This document shows, piece after piece, positions 54,251 to 63,369 of a stretch of 64,000 nt of DNA. Source of the DNA: Peteryoungia algae (GTDB taxonomy: Bacteria > Pseudomonadota > Alphaproteobacteria > Rhizobiales > Rhizobiaceae); assembly GCF_030369675.1 (NCBI RefSeq), contig NZ_CP128477.1:1364001-1428000 (forward strand), given 5' to 3'. The notes beneath the pieces are model-generated. The model did not search any database, was not told where the DNA came from, and saw nothing but the letters and a program-made list of their open reading frames with translations. Made by a program: the position numbers and the translations under genes. Within the stretch, counting starts at the first letter, position 1, and each line of letters begins with the position of its first letter.

Positions 54251-55472
54251 CGACGCGCAAAACGAGCACGGCTGTGAGAAATGCTACGAGGACCTGCGCG
54301 ATGCCGGCCCCCCAGACACCGTACCAAAGGACGAGCGGATAGCCGATAAAGATGGCGAAGGAGGTTGTAATGAACGCGATTGCCATTCCCTGCTTTATCG
54401 CCCCGATACCAACCATTGCCGCGCCGCCAACCGCATAAGCACTCCAAATGCAAAAGCGCAACATCAACAAGGCGACCATCATGCTCAGGCCCGAATAGGC
54501 CTCACTCAGGAAAAAAACTTCTAGAAGCCAAGCAACAATGATCGCGCCCGTCGCGACCACGATCCCACCCGCCATCAACCACACGCTCCATCGCAAAAGG
54601 CTTGAGCGAAAGCCAGCACGATCCCTGATGAGTCCGGTGAACTGTGGCGTCGCCACACTTTGGACCGCGCCAGCTAGCGCGCTGGCCGCGAAGAAGAAAA
54701 TGGTCGCCAGCGAGTACACGCCAACATCACTGCGTTCAGCGCCAACCCAATCCAGCATCATCAGATCCGCATATTGCCCTATTGTGGTAATGACCATCCC
54801 TAGTAGGCTGTATCCGGCAAGGGAGGTGAAATCCCCGGGAACATCGCCCTCCAGCTGTCGAAACGAAGGACGAGCAGCATGCAACAGCGGAACAACGCTT
54901 GCTGCGACAACACCTAGGGTCGCGATGAGCAAGCCCGGTAATCCATGCAAGTAACAGGCGGTAACGGTTATAAGGAACGACGCTGTTCGGAGTCCAATCT
55001 GAGCATAAGCGAGAAACTTAAACCTTTGAATGGCCTGAAGGTAGACCAACAACAGACTCGTCGCTGCAAGCGCAGGAACTTGCAGCGCATAAGCAGTTAG
55101 CACCATGAACTCCGTTCCCTGGCTACCTGAGCCGATGACGATCCCCAAGAAGGCACCGGTTGCCAGGAAGGCTATAGCGATCAGTCGACGAAGCCCGATG
55201 CCAAGCAGGCGCCGTCGTTGCGGAGCGTCAATTAGGGGGTCTGCACAATACCTCAAGATAGGTGCCGTCAGACCGCCGGCGCCTAAAATGGTGGCAACCG
55301 CCACATAGGCCATAGCAATACGCACCTGCGCGAACTCCTCTGCCGGAAGCAGCCGCGCGATTAATATTGTACCGAGAAACGCCACGCCCTGCTGCGCAAT
55401 GTTGGCGATCATCACATGGGGCAGCCCATGCCTCAGCGTATCGGCTCCGGCAGTCCTAATCTTCCTCAGCAC
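54213..55472 (-). CDS. Wzx-type oligosaccharide flippase
   Basis: A 419-residue polytopic membrane protein with about twelve helices and the MATE/Wzx style opening MIANIAQQGVAFLGTILIARLLPAEEFAQVRIAMAYVAVATILGAGG. This family flips undecaprenyl-linked O-units to the periplasm. It is the only flippase gene in the window, so it is the likely partner of the Wzy-like and Wzz-like proteins encoded in the operon ending at the tRNA. Its 3' end overlaps the next gene. Confidence 0.9.
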   Translation of the reverse strand: MLRKIRTAGADTLRHGLPHVMIANIAQQGVAFLGTILIARLLPAEEFAQVRIAMAYVAVATILGAGGLTAPILRYCADPLIDAPQRRRLLGIGLRRLIAIAFLATGAFLGIVIGSGSQGTEFMVLTAYALQVPALAATSLLLVYLQAIQRFKFLAYAQIGLRTASFLITVTACYLHGLPGLLIATLGVVAASVVPLLHAARPSFRQLEGDVPGDFTSLAGYSLLGMVITTIGQYADLMMLDWVGAERSDVGVYSLATIFFFAASALAGAVQSVATPQFTGLIRDRAGFRSSLLRWSVWLMAGGIVVATGAIIVAWLLEVFFLSEAYSGLSMMVALLMLRFCIWSAYAVGGAAMVGIGAIKQGMAIAFITTSFAIFIGYPLVLWYGVWGAGIAQVLVAFLTAVLVLRVVVREAANIPISE

Positions 55473-55499
55473 GTTGTAGCGCTCTCCTTCGATGCCACA

Positions 55500-56831
55500 T
55501 CAAGCGTCGAGCTTGAGCTTTACCTTGCCAGCTGCAGAACGTACCGGGGCCTTTACCAGCTCGATGTTCCAATCGAGATCCAAACCAGAAAAATCAAATC
55601 CCGAAGCGAGATTAGAAATCGAGACGTCTTGATGGCGTGGGACGATCAGAAGGGTCATGTGCCCCGGCGATCGCTGGGCAACTTGCACATGATTGATATC
55701 GTCAAAAGCGCTGTGATGACGACCGAAAATGATCGAGGTTAAACCCAATCTCCGGTTCCTTTGATCCAGCACATAATCACCAATCCGACCTTCGGTAATG
55801 CGAAAGGTCAGTGTGGCACCAATCGTTGCGATCGACTCAACAATATCGCCGGTATCGTACCTAATAAACGGGTGAGTGCGGTTATGTAGCGAAGAGCAGA
55901 CTAGGCGCGCGCGGCGCCCTTCTCCGCTTTCCACCGCCTCCGCGAAACCATAGGTTGGCATCGAACGATAAACACCCTGAGCTGTCTCTCCGGCAAGAAT
56001 GGCCATCTCACTATGTCCGTACCAACTCAGAATGTTGGCGCTGAGGCCGTTGGCTATGGCGTCGCGATAGACCGGCGCCGGATACTCCGACCCTAGCAAC
56101 ACACCATGCAGCCGGCCTCGAAACAAGGCAGCACCCTGAAGATCCTCGGTGACTAGCGCCTTTGCGAATTCTGCAACCATGCTGGGATAGCCATGAACCC
56201 AACGGACACAATACCGACCGGCCTGCCGAAGGATTTCGCGTGATACCAACGATAGGGGACAATTTGAATTAACGATAAGTTCGTTATGTCTCGGATGATA
56301 GCGAAAAGCTTCGTTGCTCGCAAAATGCGTACCGCCTATCCGAAGTTTCAGGGCAGACGGACTGTAGCCCCTCGCCTTCCAAAGGGCATGCATGTGAGCC
56401 CACTCAATGCCCGACGCGTCTTCCGGCAAGCGGAAGGAAAGGGGCCTGCCCGATGTGCCGCCCGTGTTGGCTATAGGACCAGACGCACCCTGCGCGCATC
56501 TCCGCTCAAGCGAAACGCCTTGGAAATCCTCTTTGGACACGATGGGTACCAGCTTCCAGTCATCTGGCTCCTTGAGTTGCGACGGATCGAACGCTCGTTC
56601 GTTGTAGAAGTCGCGGTAAAATGGAATTTGTGAGAACGCAAAATTGACGATAGTTTTCAGGTGGGAAAATGCCTGCTGATGCTGCGCCTCGGGCGACAAT
56701 CGGCCTTCGGCTCGGATTGCGCGCGATGCTACAGAATATCCCTTTCCTATTCGGAGATCATTTGGCAGCAGGCGAAGTGGCGCAGCGAGTAGCTGCGCAT
56801 TCGATGCAATTTTCTGTTTGAACGAATCCAT
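55500..56831 (-). CDS. CapK/PaaK-like adenylate-forming ligase
   Basis: A 443-residue member of the phenylacetate-CoA-ligase-like group found in polysaccharide loci (CapK). The region IANTGGTSGRPLSFRLPED corresponds to the P-loop of adenylate-forming enzymes, WYGHSEMAIL to the central motif, and FIRYDTGDIVE to the aspartate-bearing motif. CapK-type proteins are thought to activate a carboxylic acid for attachment to a sugar amine or hydroxyl. The substrate is unknown here. It sits between the flippase and a glycosyltransferase, consistent with decoration of the lipid-linked unit. Confidence 0.85.
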   Translation of the reverse strand: MDSFKQKIASNAQLLAAPLRLLPNDLRIGKGYSVASRAIRAEGRLSPEAQHQQAFSHLKTIVNFAFSQIPFYRDFYNERAFDPSQLKEPDDWKLVPIVSKEDFQGVSLERRCAQGASGPIANTGGTSGRPLSFRLPEDASGIEWAHMHALWKARGYSPSALKLRIGGTHFASNEAFRYHPRHNELIVNSNCPLSLVSREILRQAGRYCVRWVHGYPSMVAEFAKALVTEDLQGAALFRGRLHGVLLGSEYPAPVYRDAIANGLSANILSWYGHSEMAILAGETAQGVYRSMPTYGFAEAVESGEGRRARLVCSSLHNRTHPFIRYDTGDIVESIATIGATLTFRITEGRIGDYVLDQRNRRLGLTSIIFGRHHSAFDDINHVQVAQRSPGHMTLLIVPRHQDVSISNLASGFDFSGLDLDWNIELVKAPVRSAAGKVKLKLDA

Positions 56832-56836
56832 AGATC

Positions 56837-57892
56837 CTAACCGGAAAATCCTATTTCTCTATAGGCTTCAAGCATTTGACGAGCAACTACTTTGCTATCG
56901 TGATACTTTTCCGCATAGCCGCGACTTCTGCGTGATATATCTGCCCTGCCTTCGTCATCTTCTATGAGGTGGCGCAGGACCTCGGTAATCGTATCCGGAT
57001 TGGCATTCACGAGTGGCAGATCGGCAGGATATTTCTCCACCAAATCGGGGCGTATATAAGTTATCGTCGCCTTGCCAGATGCCATAGCTTCGACTGCAGT
57101 TACGCCGTGAGAACCGCATCTCAACTCATCAATGTAAATGTCGCACTGAGACAGCTCACGATAGAATTCCTTCTGCGTTAGCTTCCGAACCATCTTGAAT
57201 TCGAACCGCAGCCCCTCGGCCTGCAACTTTTCGGCTGCGGCGACGATCTGCTCTGTACCCTTCACATGCGGCTCCGTCGGCACATGAAGCACGACCGGCG
57301 GACGAGCCTTTTCCTCGGCAGGCCTGCTAGAGAAGCGACTGAGATCCAGAGGCGGACGGAACGGGAACACCTTATCAAAATAAGGCGTAACGTAGTCTTC
57401 CATCTCGCAGTCGGTGGCTACGAAACGGACGTACTTTGAGATCGACTTCAAGTATTCTCGCGTTCTGGCATCCCTGGTTGGATCGGCTTCCCGATAGAAA
57501 TAAGGATTCTTGCGCCGTGCGATATCGATAATTCGAGCATCGCCACCGCCAAAGCTTACAAGCATTGGTATCTTTTGCGCCGCAAGATAAGGCCCTTCAA
57601 GCAAGTGATGCATGCTTCCGCGCAGCAGATGGCTTCCGTGATAGTGGACAAACGAAAAGCGTGAGGGGATCTGCTTCAAGAACCATCCACGCTTGAATAC
57701 CTTCCTATACCGCGACGCCGACTTTGCCATCAACGCCTCGTGATATGGCAAGCGACGGTCAAGGTCAAATACGTCCGTATCCTCAGGGATGACATTGATC
57801 GAGGGCTGACCAATCTGTTCCAGTGCCTCAGCTAGCCAATAAGGCCAAGCCGCCAAACTTCCGTATTGCAATATGGGTTTCAATACCGTCAC
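56837..57892 (-). CDS. Glycosyltransferase (GT-B, family 1/4-like)
   Basis: A 351-residue protein starting at GTG. The N-terminal half is diverged (PYWLAEALEQIGQPSINVIPEDTD, SFVHYHGSHLLRG). The C-terminal half is typical of GT-B enzymes: PPVVLHVPTEPHVKGTEQIVAAAEKL and CDIYIDELRCGSHGVTAVEAMASGKATITYIRPDLVEKYP. It follows the WbpG-like gene with a one-base gap and may transfer the amidinated sugar or its neighbour. Confidence 0.82.
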   Translation of the reverse strand: MTVLKPILQYGSLAAWPYWLAEALEQIGQPSINVIPEDTDVFDLDRRLPYHEALMAKSASRYRKVFKRGWFLKQIPSRFSFVHYHGSHLLRGSMHHLLEGPYLAAQKIPMLVSFGGGDARIIDIARRKNPYFYREADPTRDARTREYLKSISKYVRFVATDCEMEDYVTPYFDKVFPFRPPLDLSRFSSRPAEEKARPPVVLHVPTEPHVKGTEQIVAAAEKLQAEGLRFEFKMVRKLTQKEFYRELSQCDIYIDELRCGSHGVTAVEAMASGKATITYIRPDLVEKYPADLPLVNANPDTITEVLRHLIEDDEGRADISRRSRGYAEKYHDSKVVARQMLEAYREIGFSG

Positions 57893-57893
57893 T

Positions 57894-59027
57894 TTAGGAT
57901 TTCGCTGTGTACTTCATGTAAAAACTCTTAGGCACGAGATCCATCTTGTACATAGCCCAGAAGAATGGCCTCATCGTTTCGAACGTTTTCTTGTAGGTAT
58001 CGAAATCTGTGTAGTTCTTCTTCGGCAAGTTCATGATTTGCTCGAATTCCCCGTCAGAATATCCAAGTCGCTTGCGCACGAAATCAACCAGTCCGGCTTC
58101 GATGTGCGGCGGCTGTCGCATCAGATCCATCGCCTCTTCCCGAGTCATCCAGCCATTTCTGCAATAGGCGGAAAAACCTGCGATGCGAAAATCGATACCC
58201 CATCTTTGCGGAAAAAAATAACTATGGACGAACGCGGTGAAGCGGTTCTCGAGATGGTGCCCGCCATACCACTGCCAACCGTATTTTTCGGCGAGTAGTT
58301 GCTTTGCCGCCTCTTTGTCGTAGTCGAGATAATATATCGGACGTACTTTCTTGATGCCACCGAACAGCATCCACCGCAGTTGGTCCTTGAGCCACAAATT
58401 TGGGAACGTCTTCATCGGAAGCTTTCCAAACTGATTATGGACAGACTGTATGTATTTGCCGTCCATATAGACCCAGCCCAAAGGCGCCACTCCTTCGGTC
58501 CGGAAGGAATGTCCCTCGATCATATATTTGATGCCGAACTTCTCGGCGGCTCGATAAAGCGTGGTCGCCAATGCGATATCAGTGGGTATGTCGATATCCT
58601 TCACGCCAGCCTGAAGGAAGGAGCGATAGATGTCGTCATATTCCTTGTTGTCCACGACAACTGTGAACAAGTCGACATTCAGTTTCTCTAGGACATTTTG
58701 AATGTTTTCGGTCGCAACTGTCGAATTCCACGTGTTATCGAAGTGGGCGGCAAGCAGTCTAAGACCATACACTTCCTTCATCTGGTGAACGAGGTACGAT
58801 GAGTCGCAGCCGCCGCTGACGCCGATGATCGCATCATACTTCTTGCCTCGGCCGGCAGCCTTGATGTCATCCACCATCTTTTCTAGGCGAGCCTTGCCTT
58901 CCGCGCCGGTCGGATACTCCGCCTCCAGACCTTCGATTTGCCGACAATAATTGCAGACGCCGTCGTGCGGGTCGAACGACACGTTCGGAACCGTTTCGTC
59001 ATAGATGCAACGCGTACAGACGATCAT
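57894..59027 (-). CDS. N-acetyl sugar amidotransferase (WbpG/PseA-like)
   Basis: A 377-residue PP-loop enzyme. An N-terminal CTRC...CNYC pair (Cys 4, 7, 25, 28) suggests a zinc site. The pyrophosphatase loop SGGCDSS at residues 71-77 activates the substrate with ATP. In Pseudomonas aeruginosa O5, WbpG works with HisH2 and HisF2 to convert an acetamido group to an acetamidino group on the O-antigen sugar; PseA does this for pseudaminic acid. The next two genes encode exactly those partners, so amidination is well supported. The acceptor sugar is not identified within the window. Confidence 0.92.
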   Translation of the reverse strand: MIVCTRCIYDETVPNVSFDPHDGVCNYCRQIEGLEAEYPTGAEGKARLEKMVDDIKAAGRGKKYDAIIGVSGGCDSSYLVHQMKEVYGLRLLAAHFDNTWNSTVATENIQNVLEKLNVDLFTVVVDNKEYDDIYRSFLQAGVKDIDIPTDIALATTLYRAAEKFGIKYMIEGHSFRTEGVAPLGWVYMDGKYIQSVHNQFGKLPMKTFPNLWLKDQLRWMLFGGIKKVRPIYYLDYDKEAAKQLLAEKYGWQWYGGHHLENRFTAFVHSYFFPQRWGIDFRIAGFSAYCRNGWMTREEAMDLMRQPPHIEAGLVDFVRKRLGYSDGEFEQIMNLPKKNYTDFDTYKKTFETMRPFFWAMYKMDLVPKSFYMKYTAKS

Positions 59028-59037
59028 CTCTTATCCT

Positions 59038-59799
59038 TCACGCAAAGATGCCTTCCTGATCCTTCCGGGATGGAAACTTGATCAGTACGCCCAAATCTTT
59101 TCCCTGAAACACTGCCATGCTGCCAATCGCTACGGCAGAAACCCCAGCGTCCTTTACCGCAGCCCTTATATCTGCCGGAGAACCTGCGCCTCCGGTGGCA
59201 ACCACGGGAACATTCACTACACTGCTGATGTCCGTCAACAACTTGAGATCAAAGCCGGCCCAAGTCCCGTCTCTATCAATCGAGTAGGCGAGGATTTCAC
59301 CCGCACCTTCCGACATGAAATGACGAGCGGCATCCACCGGACGAATTTTCATGTCCTTCTGTCCGTTGCGGATGTGTACCGAATATTTGCCGAGCAAACT
59401 ACGCTTCACATCCAACGTTACGACAACCGCTTGCGAGCCGAATTCGGCTGCGGCCTGTCGCACCAGTTCCGGCTGTTCGAAGGCAGCCGCGCCAAGGGAT
59501 ATTTTCTCAATTCCGAGATTGAACAACCGCCGCATTTGCTCGATGGTGCTAACCCCGCCGCCGTAACAGATCGGCATGAAGCACTCGGTCACGAGCCCTT
59601 CAAGCGTCGCGAAATCTATCCCCTTGTCCTGAGTGGTCGCGTGTATATCGAGCAGGATGAGTTCATCCACCTCTTTCTGATTGAATATTCGCACGGCATT
59701 CGTCGGATCGCCGACATAGGTCATGTCCTTGAAGCGGACCGTTTTGACCAGAGCGCCGTTGCTCATAAGCAGGCAAGGCATCAGGCGGGTTTCAAGCAT
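59038..59799 (-). CDS. HisF-like ammonia-channel subunit of amidotransferase (HisF2/WbuZ type)
   Basis: A 253-residue (beta/alpha)8 barrel closely resembling HisF. The catalytic Asp11 of true HisF (in CLDV) is replaced by leucine (RLMPCLLMSNG), while the aspartate of the second site (VVTLDVKRS) is kept. This is characteristic of the polysaccharide-linked paralogues that guide ammonia instead of making imidazole glycerol phosphate. It lies between the WbpG-like and HisH-like genes with gaps of 10 and 2 bases, so the three products form one complex. Confidence 0.93.
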   Translation of the reverse strand: MLETRLMPCLLMSNGALVKTVRFKDMTYVGDPTNAVRIFNQKEVDELILLDIHATTQDKGIDFATLEGLVTECFMPICYGGGVSTIEQMRRLFNLGIEKISLGAAAFEQPELVRQAAAEFGSQAVVVTLDVKRSLLGKYSVHIRNGQKDMKIRPVDAARHFMSEGAGEILAYSIDRDGTWAGFDLKLLTDISSVVNVPVVATGGAGSPADIRAAVKDAGVSAVAIGSMAVFQGKDLGVLIKFPSRKDQEGIFA

Positions 59800-59801
59800 A
59801 T

Positions 59802-60422
59802 TCAGAGCTCAAGAAAGTTTGACAGAAGCTGCATTCCGAAACGGTGGCTTTTTTCCGGGTGGAACTGGACACCCACAATGTTTTCCCGGTTAACACCGGA
59901 TGCAAAACTATTGCCATAACTGGTGCGGAGAAGAACGTCGGCCGGATCGGCACAATCAAAATAGTAGGAATGCACGAAATAGAACCGCGCCTCGTCCAAG
60001 CGCCGACACAAGGCGTGTTCGCGCGCCGCCGCCACGCGATTCCAGCCCATATGTGGGATGCGTAGATTCCGATTTTCACCGTCGAAGCTAAAGCGGCGGA
60101 CCCGACCGGGGATGAGGCCGAGGCCCTTCAATTGCCCTTCCTCGCTGGACTCCGCAAGAAGCTGCATCCCGAGGCAGATCCCGAAAACCGTCGCCCCTTC
60201 CGAGGCTCGCTGCTTAAGTACGTCCACCAATCCCAGCGAAGAAAGCCGCGCCATCGCATTGTCGAAACTGCCGACGCCCGGCAACAGGATCTTGTCCGCA
60301 GCCAGCAACTCGTCCAGTTGACCGGTCGCCTTCGCCCGCCCTCCAACCTTGTCGATCATGTTTAAGATCGAACCTATATTGCCGACACCATAATCGACGA
60401 TTGTGACCAGATCAGCCATCAC
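59802..60422 (-). CDS. HisH-like glutamine amidotransferase subunit (HisH2/WbuY type)
   Basis: A 206-residue class I glutaminase. The nucleophile is Cys83 in VFGICLGMQLLAE, and the His188/Glu190 pair is in GVQFHPEKS. KILLPGVGSFDNAMARL is a HisH signature. It releases ammonia from glutamine for the HisF2/WbpG pair. No other his gene is nearby. The start overlaps the ATP-grasp stop codon by four bases. Confidence 0.93.
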   Translation of the reverse strand: MMADLVTIVDYGVGNIGSILNMIDKVGGRAKATGQLDELLAADKILLPGVGSFDNAMARLSSLGLVDVLKQRASEGATVFGICLGMQLLAESSEEGQLKGLGLIPGRVRRFSFDGENRNLRIPHMGWNRVAAAREHALCRRLDEARFYFVHSYYFDCADPADVLLRTSYGNSFASGVNRENIVGVQFHPEKSHRFGMQLLSNFLEL

Positions 60423-61465
60423 ACGCCTTCGACCAATATTTCCTTGAGCCCACGCAACACCGTACCGAACCTGTACGCTGGGCGCTCTTCAATTTCCTCT
60501 GCGAGAATGTGCCTGCGGATGAGGAACTCTGGTTCGTTGAATCCAAGCATGGCACGAATGGAAGATGTTCCGGAGAAACGCGGATTGATCTCGAAGATCA
60601 TCACCTCTCCATTTGCCACGCGGCATTGAACATTGATCGCGTAACGGGCGCCCAGTGCGAGCCCGACCTTTTCGCACTGCTCCCTGACAGCCTCGAAAGC
60701 CCCGACCCTACCTTGCGAGACGCCGCTGCTAATGGCCAGAACATCACCCAGATCCGTGCGTCCTGTATGATTCGGGACACGCAACCGATTGCTGAGGCTG
60801 GTTAGGATGAACCTGTTCAAGGCAATCGAGTTGATGAGACGTCCTTCGCCGTCGAAAAGGACACCAACCGTATATTCCTCATCCACGCGTCCCACGTATT
60901 CCTGAAGCAGGATCGAATCGAAATATCGCAGCAGGAAACCGGATATCATGCGCAGTTCGTCATCGTTCTGGATGAGGTAGACGTTTTGCGAGCCACCGCC
61001 GACAAGCGGCTTCGCGATCAGGGGGAAGCCCTGAATCTGGGAAAGATCGTCCAGGCTCGCGACCAGCCAGCTGCGCGGGCTCACGAAACCATTGTCGGCA
61101 AGGAACTGATTTGTCGCAAACTTGTCCGAACAAATCTTTATCAGCTTCTCGTCATTGACGGCCAGAAGCTTGACGTGCTTGCGGATCTCGTACGCATGGG
61201 TCGCGATGACCCTCAACTCCGGCTCCGATCCAGGCAGCAGAACCTCGATACCCTCGCTCTTGCAGATGGCCAGCAGCTTCTCGACATAGTCGGGCGCCGC
61301 GGCACGTGGCAAGGCGTAACATGCATCGGCACCACTCTGCCTCGCCGTGTCTGCGGAGAGATCCGTTCCGATTACGCGTAGAGGCAGGGATGAAAGGCGC
61401 AACGACTTCACGAGCTGCTCGCCGTTACCGCCGCCCCCGACGCCCGTCACCAAGACATTGATCAT
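60419..61465 (-). CDS. ATP-grasp domain protein (CarB-like)
   Basis: A 348-residue protein. The N-terminal pre-ATP-grasp fold starts INVLVTGVGGGGNGEQLVKSL. The ATP-grasp core includes FPLIAKPLVGGGSQNVYLI, ILLQEYVGRVDEEYTVGVLF and VMIFEINPRFSGTSSIRAMLGFNEPEFLIR, containing the metal-binding Glu and Asn. Such enzymes ligate a carboxylate to an amine or thiol via an acyl phosphate. Its place in a sugar cluster suggests attachment of an amino acid or other acid to the glycan precursor, but this is inference. Confidence 0.87.
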   Translation of the reverse strand: MINVLVTGVGGGGNGEQLVKSLRLSSLPLRVIGTDLSADTARQSGADACYALPRAAAPDYVEKLLAICKSEGIEVLLPGSEPELRVIATHAYEIRKHVKLLAVNDEKLIKICSDKFATNQFLADNGFVSPRSWLVASLDDLSQIQGFPLIAKPLVGGGSQNVYLIQNDDELRMISGFLLRYFDSILLQEYVGRVDEEYTVGVLFDGEGRLINSIALNRFILTSLSNRLRVPNHTGRTDLGDVLAISSGVSQGRVGAFEAVREQCEKVGLALGARYAINVQCRVANGEVMIFEINPRFSGTSSIRAMLGFNEPEFLIRRHILAEEIEERPAYRFGTVLRGLKEILVEGV

Positions 61466-61483
61466 TTTTTTCTCCGCAGCATT

Positions 61484-62665
61484 TCAGTCAATCAAATCCG
61501 AGACAAGTACGATCTCGGTGGTTGCGGGAAGGCTCTCCCGGAGTTTTTCCTTCAGGGCTGGCCCAAAGGTACGAGACATGATTAGTACCGTATCCACAGG
61601 ACGGTCGATCAGTGACTGCCTACATTCGACGGCAACCGGTATTCCCGGATAAAATGTCCCAGCGAGACTCAAGTCATCATCGAAGAACCGAATGCCATCG
61701 GACGGCATCTGGCAAATCCTCATCGCATTCACGAACCTGGAAGGAACATAGACGCCTAGCGATCTTCCACCCGAGCGTCTGTTCGCGCATTCTTCAGACA
61801 GCCGATAGCAGCTTTCACGAGACTTGGTAATGTAATCCTGCGCCTTGCTGATAGCGGCCTCAATACCGGCGCGGTCGATCTCAATCCGATCCTCGCTTGG
61901 CCGGAGCTCGGCATAGATCGATCCGCCATAATTCGATCCCTCGCAGCGCTCCGCTACCAGCCCGCCGAGCGCCATTGTACTAAGCAGTGTCTGATGATCG
62001 AAGTAACTCCAGTGTTCGTGAAATAACGTGGAAACATCGTGGCTGGCGATATAGGGCCCTTCATCGGGCACCGAGACGAAAATTCGTCCACCTGGCGTCA
62101 AATAATCCTTCAGGGATGATGCCAATCCGACCGGATCCTCAACATGCTCCAACACCGATGTCAGGATAATTGCCGAAAAGCGGCGACCCTCAATGAGAGG
62201 CGAGGGAAAGAAGTCGCGAATGATCTCCAAGCCAAATCTAGCGGCACCCTCCTGGCCTTGAGGCCCAGGCTCAATTCCGATGACCGTCGCAAAAGAAGGC
62301 CTCAACCGCTCCAGCAGATAACCATTCCCGCATCCGATTTCCAGAACGCTCTCGCGTGTGCCATCTGCGGCCCGTTCGAGCCAATGCGAGATGAACCGTA
62401 AAAAATCGTCGGCGTATCGGCGACCGAAACCCTCGTCATCAACATTGCTGCCGAGAATGGAGCCCTTTTCATAGACACGCTCCAGGCATTCCGCGACCTG
62501 CGCGTTCTTCTCCTGAATGACCCGCCCGGTACTGGGATCGTATGAAAGCACAAACGGTAATTCATCGGGTACGCCGTGCTGGTTGTGTGGCGTGTCTTGC
62601 GCGCCCCACATGAATGGCAGCGCATCAATACCCCATTTCAACTCAGCGGATTTTCCTTTGCTCAT
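61484..62665 (-). CDS. SAM-dependent methyltransferase with extra C-terminal domain
   Basis: A 393-residue protein. SAM-binding motif I is SVLEIGCGNGYLLERLRP at about residue 105-125, followed by ILTSVLEHVEDP and LTPGGRIFVSVPDEGPY. The C-terminal 110 residues (from about RRSGGRSLGVYVPSRFVNAM) resemble the C-terminal Rossmann-like domain of sugar C-methyltransferases such as TylC3/NovU types. A zinc-binding N-terminal Cys cluster, usual in that family, is not seen here. Probably methylates a nucleotide sugar or another precursor. Confidence 0.82.
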   Translation of the reverse strand: MSKGKSAELKWGIDALPFMWGAQDTPHNQHGVPDELPFVLSYDPSTGRVIQEKNAQVAECLERVYEKGSILGSNVDDEGFGRRYADDFLRFISHWLERAADGTRESVLEIGCGNGYLLERLRPSFATVIGIEPGPQGQEGAARFGLEIIRDFFPSPLIEGRRFSAIILTSVLEHVEDPVGLASSLKDYLTPGGRIFVSVPDEGPYIASHDVSTLFHEHWSYFDHQTLLSTMALGGLVAERCEGSNYGGSIYAELRPSEDRIEIDRAGIEAAISKAQDYITKSRESCYRLSEECANRRSGGRSLGVYVPSRFVNAMRICQMPSDGIRFFDDDLSLAGTFYPGIPVAVECRQSLIDRPVDTVLIMSRTFGPALKEKLRESLPATTEIVLVSDLID

Positions 62666-63369
62666 TCACCCTGCTCCGAAACCAACGTTCCCATATAGCT
62701 TTCCGCTCTTCTCTGTAGACAACTCAACACGTCCGGATGCGGCGGCACCACTCGTTCCAACACTTTCGCAGTATCCATGCGGCAGCGGAACACCTTGCAC
62801 TCCCCATATTCACCGTCAAACATCGCGAAACTCGCCAGATTTCCAACGTCTCGCGGCAGCCCACAGGAACCGACGTTCAGCAAGGTGTTTTTTCCGACAC
62901 TTGCCAGGAACGGCCGATGAGTATGTCCCATTACGACGACATCAGCATCAACGCTACCGAATACAGAAAGGTCGGACCACGGATAGACATAGCCGTTGAC
63001 CGGATCGAACGGACTGCCATGCACCATCAGGATGCGTGTGGAATCGCAAACAATCTCTCGTCTCACCGGCCATGTCGCCATCCAGTCCAAATAGGATTCA
63101 ATGTCGTGACGATACTCCGCTCGAAGCTGATAGGCATTTTCGCCAAGATCATCCAGCGTGTTTTCCAAGACAAGTTGATCGTGGTTGCCCCTCACGCACT
63201 CGACGTCATTTTTCCTGAGAAACTCGAGTACATCGCGCCATTGAGAAAAATATCCCACGGCGTCGCCGAGGAAGTAAACCTTGTCAACACGCTGCTGCTC
63301 GAGCATTCGAAAACACAGTTCGAGGCCCGCGGGGTTTCCGTGGGCGTCAGATAGAAAGCCAATCTTCAT
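62662..63369 (-). CDS. Metallophosphoesterase (YfcE/MJ0936-like)
   Basis: A 235-residue calcineurin-like phosphoesterase. The metal-binding motifs are complete: FLSDAHGN, YFLGDAVGY, VRGNHDQLV, ILMVHGSPF, VVMGHTHRPF. Such small enzymes hydrolyse phosphomono- or diesters in the cytoplasm. In a sugar operon it might dephosphorylate a sugar phosphate intermediate, but no substrate can be named. It overlaps the following methyltransferase by four bases and the preceding epimerase gene by 23 bases. Confidence 0.88.
   Translation of the reverse strand: MKIGFLSDAHGNPAGLELCFRMLEQQRVDKVYFLGDAVGYFSQWRDVLEFLRKNDVECVRGNHDQLVLENTLDDLGENAYQLRAEYRHDIESYLDWMATWPVRREIVCDSTRILMVHGSPFDPVNGYVYPWSDLSVFGSVDADVVVMGHTHRPFLASVGKNTLLNVGSCGLPRDVGNLASFAMFDGEYGECKVFRCRMDTAKVLERVVPPHPDVLSCLQRRAESYMGTLVSEQGE

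Noticed and set aside
59802..60422. Assigning hisH/hisF as histidine biosynthesis genes
   Set aside because: No other his genes are adjacent, the HisF-like protein lacks Asp11, and the WbpG-like gene is next to them; they belong to sugar amidination.
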